A stretch of 64,000 nt of DNA from Rhynchopus euleeides (Eukaryota; Euglenozoa; Diplonemea; Diplonemida; Diplonemidae). The stretch is taken from contig OY723296.1 of assembly GCA_963210315.1 (NCBI GenBank), forward strand, positions 1,364,001-1,428,000, in the 5' to 3' direction. Shown here piece by piece: positions 35,498-45,536 of this stretch. How positions within the stretch are numbered: the first letter of the stretch is position 1; every line of letters starts with the position of its first letter. Under the pieces are notes generated by a model. That model ran no database searches and was not told the origin of the DNA. It was given only the letters and a program-made list of their open reading frames with translations. Both the position numbers and the translations under genes were made by a program.

Positions 35498-36444
35498 TGG
35501 GCCGAGGCCCTGAGGGTCCTCTTGACCTGGGCCGAGTCCATACAGGGTCCCCTTGACCTGGGCCGAGTCCGGACAGGGTCCCCTTGCCCTGGGCCGAGTC
35601 CATACAGGGTCCCCTTGCCCTGGGCCGAGTCCATACAGGGTCCTCTTGACCTGGGCCGAGTCCATACAGGGTCCCCTTGACCTGGGCCGAGTCCGGACAG
35701 GGTCCCCTTGCCCTGGGCCGAGTCCATACAGGGTCCCCTTGCCCTGGGCCGAGTCCATACAGGGTACTCTTGACCTGGGCCGAGTCCATACAGGGTCCCC
35801 TTGACCGGGCCGAGTCCGGACAGGGTCCCCTTGCCCTGGGCCGAGTCCATACAGGGTACTCTTGACCTGGGCCGAGTCCGGACAGGGTCCCCTTGCCCTG
35901 GGCCGAGTCCATACAGGGTACTCTTGACCTGGGCCGAGTCCGGACAGGGTCCCCGTGCCCTGGGCCGAGTCCATACAGGGTACTCTTGACCTGGGCCGAG
36001 TCCATACAGGGTCCCCTTGACCTGGGCCGAGTCCGGACAGGGTCCCCTTGCCCTGGGCCGAGTCCATACAGGGTACTCTTGACCTGGGCCGAGTCCATAC
36101 AGGGTACTCTTGACCTGGGCCGAGTCCGGACAGGGTCCCCGTGCCCTGGGCCGAGTCCATACAGGGTACTCTTGACCTGGGCCGAGTCCATACAGGGTCC
36201 CCTTGACCTGGGCCGAGTCCATACAGGGTACTCTTGACCTGGGCCGAGTCCGGACAGGGTCCCCTTGCCCTGGGCCGAGTCCATACAGGGTACTCTTGAC
36301 CTGGGCCGAGTCCATACAGGGTCCCCTTGACCTGGGCCGAGTCCATACAGGGTACTCTTGACCTGGGCCGAGTCCAGACAGGGTCCTCTTGACCCGGGCC
36401 GAGTCCATACAGGGTCCTCTTGACCTGGGCCGAGTCCGGGCAGG
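35498..36444 (-). repeat. 31-bp minisatellite array B (about 30 units), inverted relative to array A
   Basis: Units GGGCCGAGTCCATACAGGGT + CCCCTTGACCT (31 bp). The reverse complement of array A, phased the same way, reads GGGCCGAGTGCGTACAGGGT + CCCCTCGGCAA, so the two arrays are diverged members of one family in opposite orientation. Variants here are ATACAGG / GGACAGG and GACCTGG / CCCTGGG. All three minus frames are open across the array; the + frames are stopped by TGA in TTGACC. Confidence 0.9.
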
Positions 36445-37268
36445 CCTGTCCCGCGACTCTCTTCGGAGCGCCTGCACCACCTCGGCAAGAGGTCTTCCCA
36501 GTCCCGCTCTCGAGACTTGTGTGTGAGAATCGCTGCGTCGTCGTTTTTCGTCACAATTAGGGGTTTCTTCGGATTTTGCACCTCGTCGCAACCCTGTGAG
36601 TGAGATCTTGGATCTGAGTGACACCGAAATCGTGCTTTTCGCTTGAATCGGGGTCCAAATATGCTCCCCAGGCTAGGGACCCCCCAACTCCCCACACCCT
36701 TTTTTTACAGGGGGGGGTCAAATAAACGTACTTAGTTGAATAGTAGTACTTAGCCGAATAGTAGTACTTATTTTTTTGGGGCTCTGGGGCACGTTGGGCC
36801 GTTGAATAGTAGTACTTACTTTTCACCCTTTTTTTTTGGGGAAATTTTTCGTTTTTTTTGAGATTTTCTTTTTGGAGACACACAAATCTGCAAACTTTGG
36901 GGCAAGGAATGGGGACAACGGGGTCTATTGGTGCCACTTAGGCATACAGTGCAAACGATAATTATTATCGCATACGATAATTATTATCGTACTCCCATTA
37001 TCGTATATTATCGTATACGATAATATACGATAATGGTGCGATAATTTTTTTGAGATTTTCGGAAAACCAGAAATCAGCCCAGAACACATTGAAAAAGTGG
37101 TAAAAGTGGAGCCGGAAGCTGCCATTTTTGCTTCTTTGAATTATTGGTGACGGGGGGCTTCACTCAGAAGTGTAGAATGTCCCTCACAAATGGGTGGCAG
37201 ACACAACACACATAGTGCCATGACATGCGCAGCACTATGTCTGTCTGGGGCATCCTGTCAATGAAGCT

Positions 37269-37365
37269 GGCACCGTTGGAAGAAGTTTCAGGCACAGGGG
37301 GGCGGAGAGGTTACAGGATACTGCCACGCACATCCGTGACACTCATTTGCGTGTGCGCTCTCGAC
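37269..37365 (+). repeat. Copied fragment of the transposase coding region in its own leader
   Basis: This 97-bp stretch matches 38639-38740 inside the transposase gene (shared GGCACCGTTGGAAGAAGTTT, CAGGCACAGGGG and ATCCGTGACACTCATTTGCG) with a few indels and substitutions. It lies upstream of the start codon, on the same strand. Confidence 0.85.
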
Positions 37366-37434
37366 CCGTGTGTCTATCGCTATGTTGTGACTGCATCGCC
37401 ATCACCCTCCACAGGAAACACCAGGGATCAAAAA

Positions 37435-39762
37435 ATGTCTCGTCGTCGTAGGATAAAAGACGACACAACAACGGAGGATGACGCAGAGGAAGATGATGAC
37501 GGCGATGACGAGGAAGAGGGCAGTGATGAGGACGAGCCGGACCAGAAACGCCGTCGCGTCACGGGGGGGAAGGACAAGAAGCCCTCAGCGAAAAAGGCGG
37601 CCGTGAAAAAGCCACCCCCAAAGAAGCCAGCAGCGAAGAAGCCAGCCCCCAAGAAGACAGCACCAAAGCCCGCGGGAAAATCGGAGAGCGCGCAGAAACG
37701 CCTGGACACGATAAAACTCAGAAAAACGGTGGAGGAAGCCGCAGACGAGGCTGCTGCCAAGAAGAGGATCTCCTTGGTAACAGCCAGGCAGCGGCTGCAG
37801 CAACTGGCGAGGTACGACGCCACAGTTGCTGCGGCCTACACGATCAAGTCGGTGGAGGACCTCCCGTTCGAAACTCGCACCATGCTGCTTGATGCAAACC
37901 CCCCCCGGACATTATCGGACGAAGTCCTGTGGTGCAACCTCTGTAGCATCGTCGTAAAGCATGCTGAATCGACAGTGGCAAAGAAACACGTGACCGACAC
38001 GAAGGCGCACCAGACCACATCGAAGGAAGCGCCAGTGCAGGCGGCCCCCTGTGTTTCAACCACGAAGAGCGATCCCACGACCACCGCATCATTTCAAAAG
38101 GCATGGGCACTTGCCCTTGTGATTGCGGGGATCACGCCTCACCAGGCGTCTATCCTTGCGCTGCCGATGACCACCCCTCTGCCGAAGCCCCGGACGCTGC
38201 TGGGCAAGGCCCCGCTGTTCGTCGCGGAGATCCAGAAGAAGATCCGCGACTGCATCACCGGCCGGCCGGTGGCGTTGGGCGTTGATGGAACAGGCCTGCG
38301 GCATCTTGGCTTTGCCATCATGTCGGTCGTCGCCTACGTGGGAGGCAGGGGAGTGCTCCTCCTGTCGAAAGTGCGTGGTGACGGCGAGGTGCACAACGCA
38401 GAGGACGTCGGGGATGTGCTTGACGAGGTGCGGGAACTGTACGGCATTACCCGCAGTACAGTTGTCGCTGACTTCGGGTCGGTGAACGTCAAGGCGTTTG
38501 GCGACAAGAAGGAGGAGGGCATCTACTGCCTGGGCCACCACCTCAACGCAGCGTTGAAGCGAGCAGTGCGCCAGTCATACCCCCGGGCGTATGCCTTCTG
38601 CACGCTGGTGTCGCAGTTCTTCGGGTGCAAGTCGCGCCGGCACCGTTGGAAGAAGTTTCAGGCACAGGGGGCGGAGAGGATGCATGATGCTGCAACGAAC
38701 ATCCGTGACACTCATTTGCGTGTGCGCACCGCTCTCGACCGCGGAGCGGTGCGTGCGCTCCGCAAGCTTCTCCCATCCGTGAACGTCACAGATACCGATG
38801 CGGTGGTGCTGGAGCGGGCTGCCGCCTTTGTGGCGGAAACAGACGACACCCACGCCGCCAATGTGGAGGTGTCCAGCCCTCAGCAACCCGCCTCTACTTC
38901 GGACACTCGATGGGCAGCGATGTTCGACCTGACAGTCCACCTGCAGACCCGGTGTGCGATGCTGCTGCAGTTCGTCAGCGTGGAGATGGCGAGGAAGAAG
39001 AAGCCACTCACTCTCAGGCAGCTCTCTGAGCACATCCAGAAGGGAACATGGGAAGAGCACGTCAGCGAGACGGTGGCTGTGGCTGAGATGGTGGAGCCGG
39101 TGCTGTGGCTCGTGCGATGGGTGCAGAACCCGGAAGCCCGTCTGGGGCACATCAAAGTGCGGACTATCACGGAGGAGTACCAGAAGGTGGTGACGAACAC
39201 CAGTTATCCTGCTCCTATCCGCACCTTGCTGAAGGATGCCTGGGAGTCTTGGCCGTCGAAGGCGAGGTTCGAGATGGCGCTCATCTTCGACCCGGAAACC
39301 GTGCTGATGGCTGACTTCGACGACTTCCCCGACATCACAAACCAGCTGGTGTGGGCCGTGGATTTCCATGCCCTTGCTGACGACGAGTGCTGGGCGGAGT
39401 TCACACAGTACCTCAATGCCCCTGCCGAATCCCTGCAGACCGACACCCCGATTGCGTTCTGGCTGGAGAAGGGGAGGAAGCTGTTCCCCATCCTGGCGCC
39501 ACATGTGGTGGCTTGGCTCCGCACGCCTGTGTCGGTCACACAGGTCGACAGTGTGTTTTCGACGGCAGAGTCCCGCAAGTCCAAGCGGGGGTCGAACATC
39601 TCGACGAAGACCTACGCGGATCGTCTGTTCTTGCAGCGGAACGGCGACCTCCTCGGCTACTTCGACAAGAGCAACCGGTTCGCAGAAGCCCTCGAAAGGG
39701 ACTATGTCTCTGATGATTCCTCTGAGGAGGACGAATCCGAGACTGAGATGGATATCATTTAG
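37435..39762 (+). CDS. hAT transposase (775 aa)
   Basis: Catalyses cut-and-paste movement of the surrounding element. The ATG at 37435 follows a CCTCCACAG that could be a leader-intron acceptor. The N-terminus is acidic then Lys/Pro/Ala-rich (about 45-85), typical of nuclear import and DNA contact. A C-x2-C...H-x5-H finger, BED-like, lies at about residues 167-190 (CNLCS...H). The RNase-H fold has Asp at about 284 (GVDGTG), a second Asp at about 346 (VVADFGSVN), the CLGHHLNAAL motif at about 365 equivalent to the hAT [CH]xxHxxN signature, and TRW at about 491-493. The C-terminal hATC dimerisation region is at about 690-745 (VVAWLRTPVSVTQVDSVFST). The tail is acidic. No stop or frameshift is visible, and the length is normal for hAT. 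It could still be active. Confidence 0.9.
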   Translation: MSRRRRIKDDTTTEDDAEEDDDGDDEEEGSDEDEPDQKRRRVTGGKDKKPSAKKAAVKKPPPKKPAAKKPAPKKTAPKPAGKSESAQKRLDTIKLRKTVEEAADEAAAKKRISLVTARQRLQQLARYDATVAAAYTIKSVEDLPFETRTMLLDANPPRTLSDEVLWCNLCSIVVKHAESTVAKKHVTDTKAHQTTSKEAPVQAAPCVSTTKSDPTTTASFQKAWALALVIAGITPHQASILALPMTTPLPKPRTLLGKAPLFVAEIQKKIRDCITGRPVALGVDGTGLRHLGFAIMSVVAYVGGRGVLLLSKVRGDGEVHNAEDVGDVLDEVRELYGITRSTVVADFGSVNVKAFGDKKEEGIYCLGHHLNAALKRAVRQSYPRAYAFCTLVSQFFGCKSRRHRWKKFQAQGAERMHDAATNIRDTHLRVRTALDRGAVRALRKLLPSVNVTDTDAVVLERAAAFVAETDDTHAANVEVSSPQQPASTSDTRWAAMFDLTVHLQTRCAMLLQFVSVEMARKKKPLTLRQLSEHIQKGTWEEHVSETVAVAEMVEPVLWLVRWVQNPEARLGHIKVRTITEEYQKVVTNTSYPAPIRTLLKDAWESWPSKARFEMALIFDPETVLMADFDDFPDITNQLVWAVDFHALADDECWAEFTQYLNAPAESLQTDTPIAFWLEKGRKLFPILAPHVVAWLRTPVSVTQVDSVFSTAESRKSKRGSNISTKTYADRLFLQRNGDLLGYFDKSNRFAEALERDYVSDDSSEEDESETEMDII

Positions 39763-40379
39763 AAGGGGGGATGGGGGGGGGGGGGGCGGCGTGCCAGGTC
39801 GTCTGTCCGTGATGTGGTTCCTGTGCTGTTCGGTGGGCGGGTGGGGGGGGGGGATGACGAATTCTGTCTCGATGTCTGATGACATCGAGGGTGTTGAAGG
39901 GACTGGGGGGGGGGGGGGCGATGAATCCTGATGACGGACGAGTATGTGAAGGAATCTGACGAGGGCAGTGGTGTTCAAGAATAGTGCAACCCAGTAAGTA
40001 TCGCATACGATAATCCCATTATCGTATACGACCGGATACGATAATTATTATCGTATGCGATAACATACGATAATGGGATTATCGTATGCGATAATATACG
40101 ATAATAATTATCGTATCCGTTCGTATACGATAATGGGATTATCGCATCATACGATAATGGATTATCGTATGCGATAATAAATTATCGTATGCGATAATTT
40201 TCCGAAAATTATCGTATCTGGTATATGTGCGATAATAATTATCGTTTGCACTGTATGCTTAGGGGAACCAGGGTGCACGGGGTCCGTAGAGGGGGGAAGT
40301 GACCTACGCTCAAAGATATGTCGTGACGAAGGGAATCGGGGCATCCCCCCTCAGACACATACGGACGGGAAACCAGCGA

Positions 40380-41336
40380 ACCCGCAAACTCCTGCGGTCC
40401 AGAGGCATCAGAACCACTGCTGAAGACCGCAAACCCGGAAACCCGCAAACTCCTGGGGTCCAGAGGCGTCAAAATCACTGCTGAAGAGCGGCGCGCATTA
40501 AACGACTCCTCATCTACGGCGTCCGCAGTCCCTACCACCAACGAGAAGATGTGGACGGATGGCCCCAGACACACCTCACCATAGATGTAGCCTTCGAGGA
40601 CCAGCTGAGCCCACCCCCCACCCCCCGCAGCCCCCTTCCCTGACGTTGTTTGACATTCTCTCCTGTTGTGCAGCACTGATCAACACACGCCCGCAAACCC
40701 GCAATCCAACTGCCCAGATTTCACCATCCACCAACAGAGCCAATAGCTTCGGCTGGTGTCCGACATAATGATGACGTCCGATGCTTTCATGTGCCTCCTG
40801 CTGATGGAATGCCTCCTGTTCAAGATATTCGAGGATGGGCCACCGCCATGCGCTCCCCGGCCTTCCTTCAACCAACTGGCCCGGGCCAGGGCACGCTGGT
40901 AGCCGAGCGCTTGCGGGATATGGGGTACGTGCTGAAGGTGTCGGGTGAGGAGGACGGGTTCGTGAAGAGCTCCCTTTGTCCGGACCTCACCTTCGCACCA
41001 AGCACAGAAACATCCCCTGAGGCTGGTGGTGCGGACCTTGAACCTGGGTTGGACGGGAAGGCAAAAGAGAGCACAGAGAAGCAGTCCACCCAAAAGAAAG
41101 TTGTGTCTCAGCCAACCCAACAGTCAAGCATCTTGGCATGGGCGAAGCCGGTTCGTGTGAACTCTCTCACACAGACACAGCCTTCCCAGTCCTCCCAGTC
41201 CTCCGAAAAGAAGCGCGCAGCGTCCCCGACCACCCAGACTCCCAACAAACACCGCAGGCTCTGCAAAGGGTGTAGGAAGCCTGGGCACAACATGCAGACT
41301 TGCCCCAGCAAGCCCAAGAACTTGAAGAAGAAGTAA
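40380..41336 (+). pseudogene. Coding remains of the outer element: CCHC zinc-knuckle protein fragment
   Basis: The frame at 40809-41336 (from the first in-frame ATG) encodes a Ser/Gln/Lys-rich segment ending in a CCHC zinc knuckle, CKGCRKPGHNMQTC (C-x2-C-x4-H-x4-C), and a KNLKKK tail. Upstream, 40380-40560 reads as a coding-like exon in which a 60-bp unit is duplicated (RKLLRSRGIRTTAED / RKLLGSRGVKITAEE). The two copies are in different frames, so the exon is broken or one copy is intronic. Zinc knuckles at the C-terminus are common in transposases and nucleic-acid-binding proteins. I suggest this is the end of the host element's transposase or accessory gene, disrupted by the hAT insertion. 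Confidence 0.5.
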
Positions 41337-41934
41337 GTTGGGGCGTGCTGGTTGTGGCTTGTCTTTTTCACATCTTTTTTTAAGCATCAACGCACCAACC
41401 AACCACCGACAGTGAAGCTGACAGCTCTGATGAACTGTGTATGCTTTCACTAACTCAACAAGAATGTCAACCAGGGGGGGGGGGCAATACAAATCAAAAC
41501 GGTACGAAACCAAATGAGGGGCGAGTGGTAGGACGAGAACAGAGCGGATACTCGACCGGAAGGCAGAAGAAGTGAGAGACGGACGACAGCAGTGGCCAGC
41601 GCGCCCCTGGTGGACCAAACAGCCCCGCAGAGCCCCTGCAAACAGCGTTTTTAGGAAAAGTTGAATAGACGTACTTAGTACGTCTATTCGCTCGCAAACT
41701 ATTTATTAATTTTCTGGCGAGGTCGATTTAGGCCCGCGCGTTCGCCGAATAGTAGTACTAAGTACGTTTATTTGACCCCCCCCTGTAAGCGTTTTCCCCC
41801 TCATTTTTTCTCATTTTTTCTCACCCGGTAGCGAAGGCCCCCTATACCCTGATTTAGTTTTGGAAAAAAAAAAGAACTTGCCGAATAACGAAACACGCAC
41901 ACACACACACGCACCCCCCTCCCCTTATTCTCTG

Positions 41935-42177
41935 CACGGTGGACTCCCACCCCCTGGAGCGGGGGTCTGGGCGAGTGGGGGTCTGGACCCCCGCGAGCGG
42001 GGGTATGGACCCCCGCTAGCGGGAGTCTGCCCTGCTATTTTTGGTGCCCAGACGACCCCCGCGAGCGGGGTCCATACCCCCGCTCGCGGGGGTCCAGACC
42101 CCCGCGAGCGGGGGTCTGGACCCCCGATATTCCGATATCCCAAAAAGGTGCACCCTGACGTGTGGGAGTCCACCGTG
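41935..42177. mobile_element. 243-bp MITE with CACGGTGG ends
   Basis: Begins CACGGTGGACTCCCAC and ends GTGGGAGTCCACCGTG, a perfect 16-bp inverted repeat. The interior is a series of CCCCCGCGAGCGGGGGTC-type palindromes. The first eight bases equal those of the ACATGTA element family (24119, 43348). Confidence 0.8.
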
Positions 42178-42179
42178 TG

Positions 42180-43345
42180 TTCTATCAGTCCCCCCCCCCC
42201 CCCCCCCTTGGGACCGTCTTAAGGTACCGAAATCCGTCAAAATTACGACATTTTTCGACATAGGCAATTTTCCACCATAAACCCTCCAAAAATGCTGAAA
42301 AAGTGGCCAGACCACCCCAGAAACCGCCCCTGGGTGTGGGACACCCACTTTGGTGCCCCGGAACGCGGCTGAAACGCTGTGTTGAAAAAAATGTCATGGT
42401 TTGGTACCGAACCCCTCCCCGGCTGAGTCTCCCGAGCACCCTGTCACCTGCGTCATCAAAACCCCCCGTCATGTACCACGTTCTGCCGCCTCTGATGAGG
42501 CATCTGGGCACTACCGGGCCAAAAAATGGCCTTTCAGCGAGTGTTCTGTCAGGTTTCTGCCGATATCCTCAACAAGACCGGGGTGTGTCTGCGAATGCAA
42601 GGGCGTCGCTCGGGAGGCGTTATTATGTGCCCTCCCCGAGGTGTCGGATGCATCGGGAACTTCATCAGGGGAAACAGCAACAGCGAAGTGGGTGTGGTGT
42701 ATGAACTGTGTCACCCCGGCTCTACGGCACTGCAGTGGCACTTCTCAGCGACGATGATCCCCGTCCTCTGCACCATCACCCCCACTTACGCGCTTTATTG
42801 CAGCACTGAAAGAGCTAAAAGAGATGCCGGACGACGGCCAGAATGCTGGGGAACTCAGCCGCAGATGGAAAGGAGAGGCCGGAGACGGTGCGCGAGTGGA
42901 GTTTGGGACTGGCGTCTTTGGAAAATATGCCGGTGTGGGTTCCAAAGCCTTATTCGGTGTACAAACCGGCAGGCGCAGTGGTCGGTGGACGCTGCAGCAA
43001 GTGTTATCAGGAAATGCTGGCGAGAAGACGCTCCTTCCCAAGCTTGTCACACTCATTTGCTCCCAAATTGAACCGGAGGCATCAGTGCCCACCCAAGACA
43101 AGAAAAGGCGGCATGTTGCGGGCAAGTTGGGCGGGACGGGATCGGAAGGGTGGTTCGGATGAGGGGGCCGGAACCAAACCATGACACTTTTTTGAGCATG
43201 GTCACGGATTGGCTCAGAAGTGGCCAAATACCCCCAAAAACCACCCAGAGCGCCCCCAAATCCTCCCAGGGGCCGGGGTTTCAAGTTGACAGCCATTTTG
43301 TGCGTGTTCCTCGCCTATGTGAAAAATCCCGTAATTTTCCCCCCT
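42180..43345. other. Region without a firm gene, possible decayed coding block
   Basis: Begins with a C17 tract. Several overlapping frames around 42401-43184 contain Cys pairs (VWCMNC, GGRCSKCYQEM) but do not join into one frame and match no family I recognise. The sequences GGTTTGGTACCGAACCCC (about 42398) and GAACCAAACCATGAC (about 43170) look like the ends of another element. Confidence 0.35.
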
Positions 43346-43347
43346 TA

Positions 43348-44680
43348 CACGGTGGGATCTTGTAAATTTTACATGTATAACTACAAGTATATACATGTAT
43401 TATACATGTATAATACTTGCATGTCAACTATTATACATGTATAATACATGTATATGCCTGAAATATACATGTAAAATACATGTATATCAAGTAAAAATAC
43501 AAGTATAATACTTGCATGTCAACTATTATACTTGTATTTTTACTTGATATACCGTAAACGGAAAAAGGGTGGACCGTAAAAATGTTCCAAGTTCCCAAAA
43601 AAAGGCCAAACGTTCCATCTTTTTTACGGTCCACCATTTATTGGGACTGAATATGGAAAAGACAATGCGTTTTTCGCCCGCGGGCTGGTGGGTTGCGGGG
43701 CGCGGACTGCGGCCTCCACGCCGCAGACACCCACACGTAGGCCTCCCGACCTCCCAGCTTTGGACCCTCCCTCCACCACCGCAACCAACACCAGCAAGAG
43801 AAGCAAGTCCTCCCTGCGTGTGGAAAAGGCACGATCTCACCTCGAGACTCACCCACCACCACACCTCGAGAAGTGTAGTACCATGCAAGGAGCATTCCGG
43901 TAGAAGTAAAAGTAGAACCTGCTGCACGAGCCCACAAAAGCAGCCACAGTACGGCAGGGCGCGCAGACAGAAGCTGAGACCACCGGGCTCCCTCCAGATG
44001 TAAATTCGTGAATCAGTGCCCGAAAAATTCAGGGAAATCGTACTCCTTTAGTGTAGTACACCCTGCAGTAACTGTGGGAGAACAGTTCCCGGACGATGGT
44101 GAGTGCACACTCTGTGCTGAGGCCCTGTGGTGTTAATCCTGCAGCTTCAGCCGTACGATTTCCTTGGTTCCTTCGCGACTTCGTCGCGAAGGAACTCGTA
44201 AAAAAAACCGCCAAGTCCACGATCCCAACCGTAAAATAGGTGGACCGTAAAAATGTTCCAAGTTCCGGAAAAATCCCATTTGTTCCATCTTTTTTACGGT
44301 CCACCTATAGTACGGTTCACCTTTATTACGGTCCACAATATTTCCGTTTACGGTACATGTATTTTACATGTATATTTCAGGCATTTACATGTATTTTACA
44401 TGTATAATACTTGCATGACAAGTATTATACATGTAAAATACATGTAAATGCCTGAAATATACATGTAAAATACATGTATATCAAGTAAAAATACAAGTAT
44501 AATAGTTGACATGCAAGTATTATACTTGTATTTTTACTTGATATACATGTATTTTACATGTATATTTCAGGCATATACATGTATTATACATGTATAATAG
44601 TTGACATGCAAGTATTATACATGTATAATACATGTATATACTTGTAGTTATACATGTAAAATTTACAAGATCCCACCGTG
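43348..44680. mobile_element. ACATGTA-palindrome element, copy 2
   Basis: The 1333-bp copy has the same CACGGTGGGATCTTG ends as 24119-28420 and is flanked by TA (43346-43347 and 44681-44682). It lacks the unique interior of copy 1 and is interrupted by the CCGTAAACGG element at 43552-44353. Confidence 0.85.
43552..44353. mobile_element. TA-flanked nested element (CCGTAAACGG ends), copy 2
   Basis: The 802-bp copy is flanked by TA. Apart from a 12-bp indel and point changes it equals copy 1 (24985-26590) minus the hAT-like insertion, so it shows the uninterrupted structure. It sits at a different position in the host arm than copy 1 does, so the two insertions were independent. Confidence 0.85.
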
Positions 44681-44682
44681 TA

Positions 44683-45536
44683 AGGTTTTCCCTACCCCCC
44701 CCCCCACCCCAAACCCACCCCTGTTTTGACAAATTCTCATTTACATACAAGGGGGGAGGAGAGTTCTAAGGTGCATACAGTATCGGGGGGGGGGTGGGGG
44801 TGGGGTGGGGGTGGGGTGGGTGTTTCCGCTTTCGAAACGTTGAATCCTAACCATGACACCGCAGTTGTAAGGGGGGGTGGGCGGGGGGGGGGGGGCGGTG
44901 GAGTGGTTCGCTCTCGCCTTTTGTGCCAAACTGCGTCACAGCATGAACTGCCTCCAGCGACGGGTGTGGGTGTGTGTGTGTCGGTTGCTAAAGTCCGGAC
45001 TTGTCGTCCGTTCTTCTCGGGGAACTTCTCTGGTGGTGGGCCTGGGGTAGGGTTCGTGGTTGCGCGCAAGCCGCCCGCGGCACATGTGAGCGACAGAGTG
45101 AGCTGTTCCCCACCGCCACCGCCGGGCCCTTCTGATCTGAAGGGGGTGGGTAATGTCAATCCACGCTTGTCCGAAGACAAGCCTGGGTCCAGCCGTGCGC
45201 CCGCCCCCCGCCATAGCCTGTGACACGCGATGTGGTCCGTGCTCCCCCGAATGGGAAACGTTGCAAGGAATGCTAACCTGAGTATGAGCCTGACCCGACC
45301 GACGCCCCACCCCGCGCCCTGCTCCACCCAAGCTTGCTGCGGCACATCCCCCTTCTAGGTTGCCGCTGGGATTGCCTAAATTGGACCCCTGCCATGCCCC
45401 CCTGTCCCAGACCCACTCATGCCGCAAATCTGAAATCTTGCACAGCGTGTTTGCCTTTTGTCACAGCGCATCCAGCAAAACTCATCCACCCCCCACAGGT
45501 AGATCCCAACTCAAGAAGTAGCCGCATCAAATCGAG
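44683..45536. other. Upstream region of the LPMO gene
   Basis: C/G-run DNA (44697-44710, 44786-44820, 44884-44896), then mixed sequence. CACCCCCCACAG ending at 45498 could be an acceptor of a 5'-UTR intron 38 bp before the start codon. No other gene supported. Confidence 0.45.

Larger units (their letters stand above)
36943..40257 (+). mobile_element. hAT-family transposon, apparently autonomous
   Basis: The 3315-bp element is flanked by CTTAGG (36937-36942 and 40258-40263). Inverted ends read CATACAGTGCAAACGATAAT. Both arms are dense in ATTATCG / CGATAAT palindromes (36953-37045 and about 40000-40250). It carries one long transposase gene. The 6-bp flanking repeat is shorter than the usual 8-bp hAT duplication. 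Confidence 0.85.
36708..41785. mobile_element. 5.1-kb TA-flanked element (CAGGGGGGGGTCAAATAAAC ends) containing a hAT element
   Basis: Ends CAGGGGGGGGTCAAATAAAC and its inverse are flanked by TA (36706-36707 and 41786-41787). Subterminal words AGTACTTAGT / GAATAGTAGTACTTA repeat near both ends. The hAT element 36943-40257 sits inside, leaving about 1.76 kb of the host element. Its own coding remains are at 40380-41336. The terminal pattern (G-run then TCAAAT, TA duplication) matches 16738-17884 and resembles 2774-3241. Confidence 0.8.

Noticed and set aside
33686..36444. CRISPR-like array
   Set aside because: The 31-bp units are contiguous with no spacers, the setting is eukaryotic and no cas genes are present.
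38575..39978. 467-codon minus-strand frame
   Set aside because: Antisense to the hAT transposase, with no domain of its own.
42401..43184. Cys-containing frames as a zinc-finger gene
   Set aside because: The Cys pairs lie in different frames with no consistent splice sites; at most a decayed gene.
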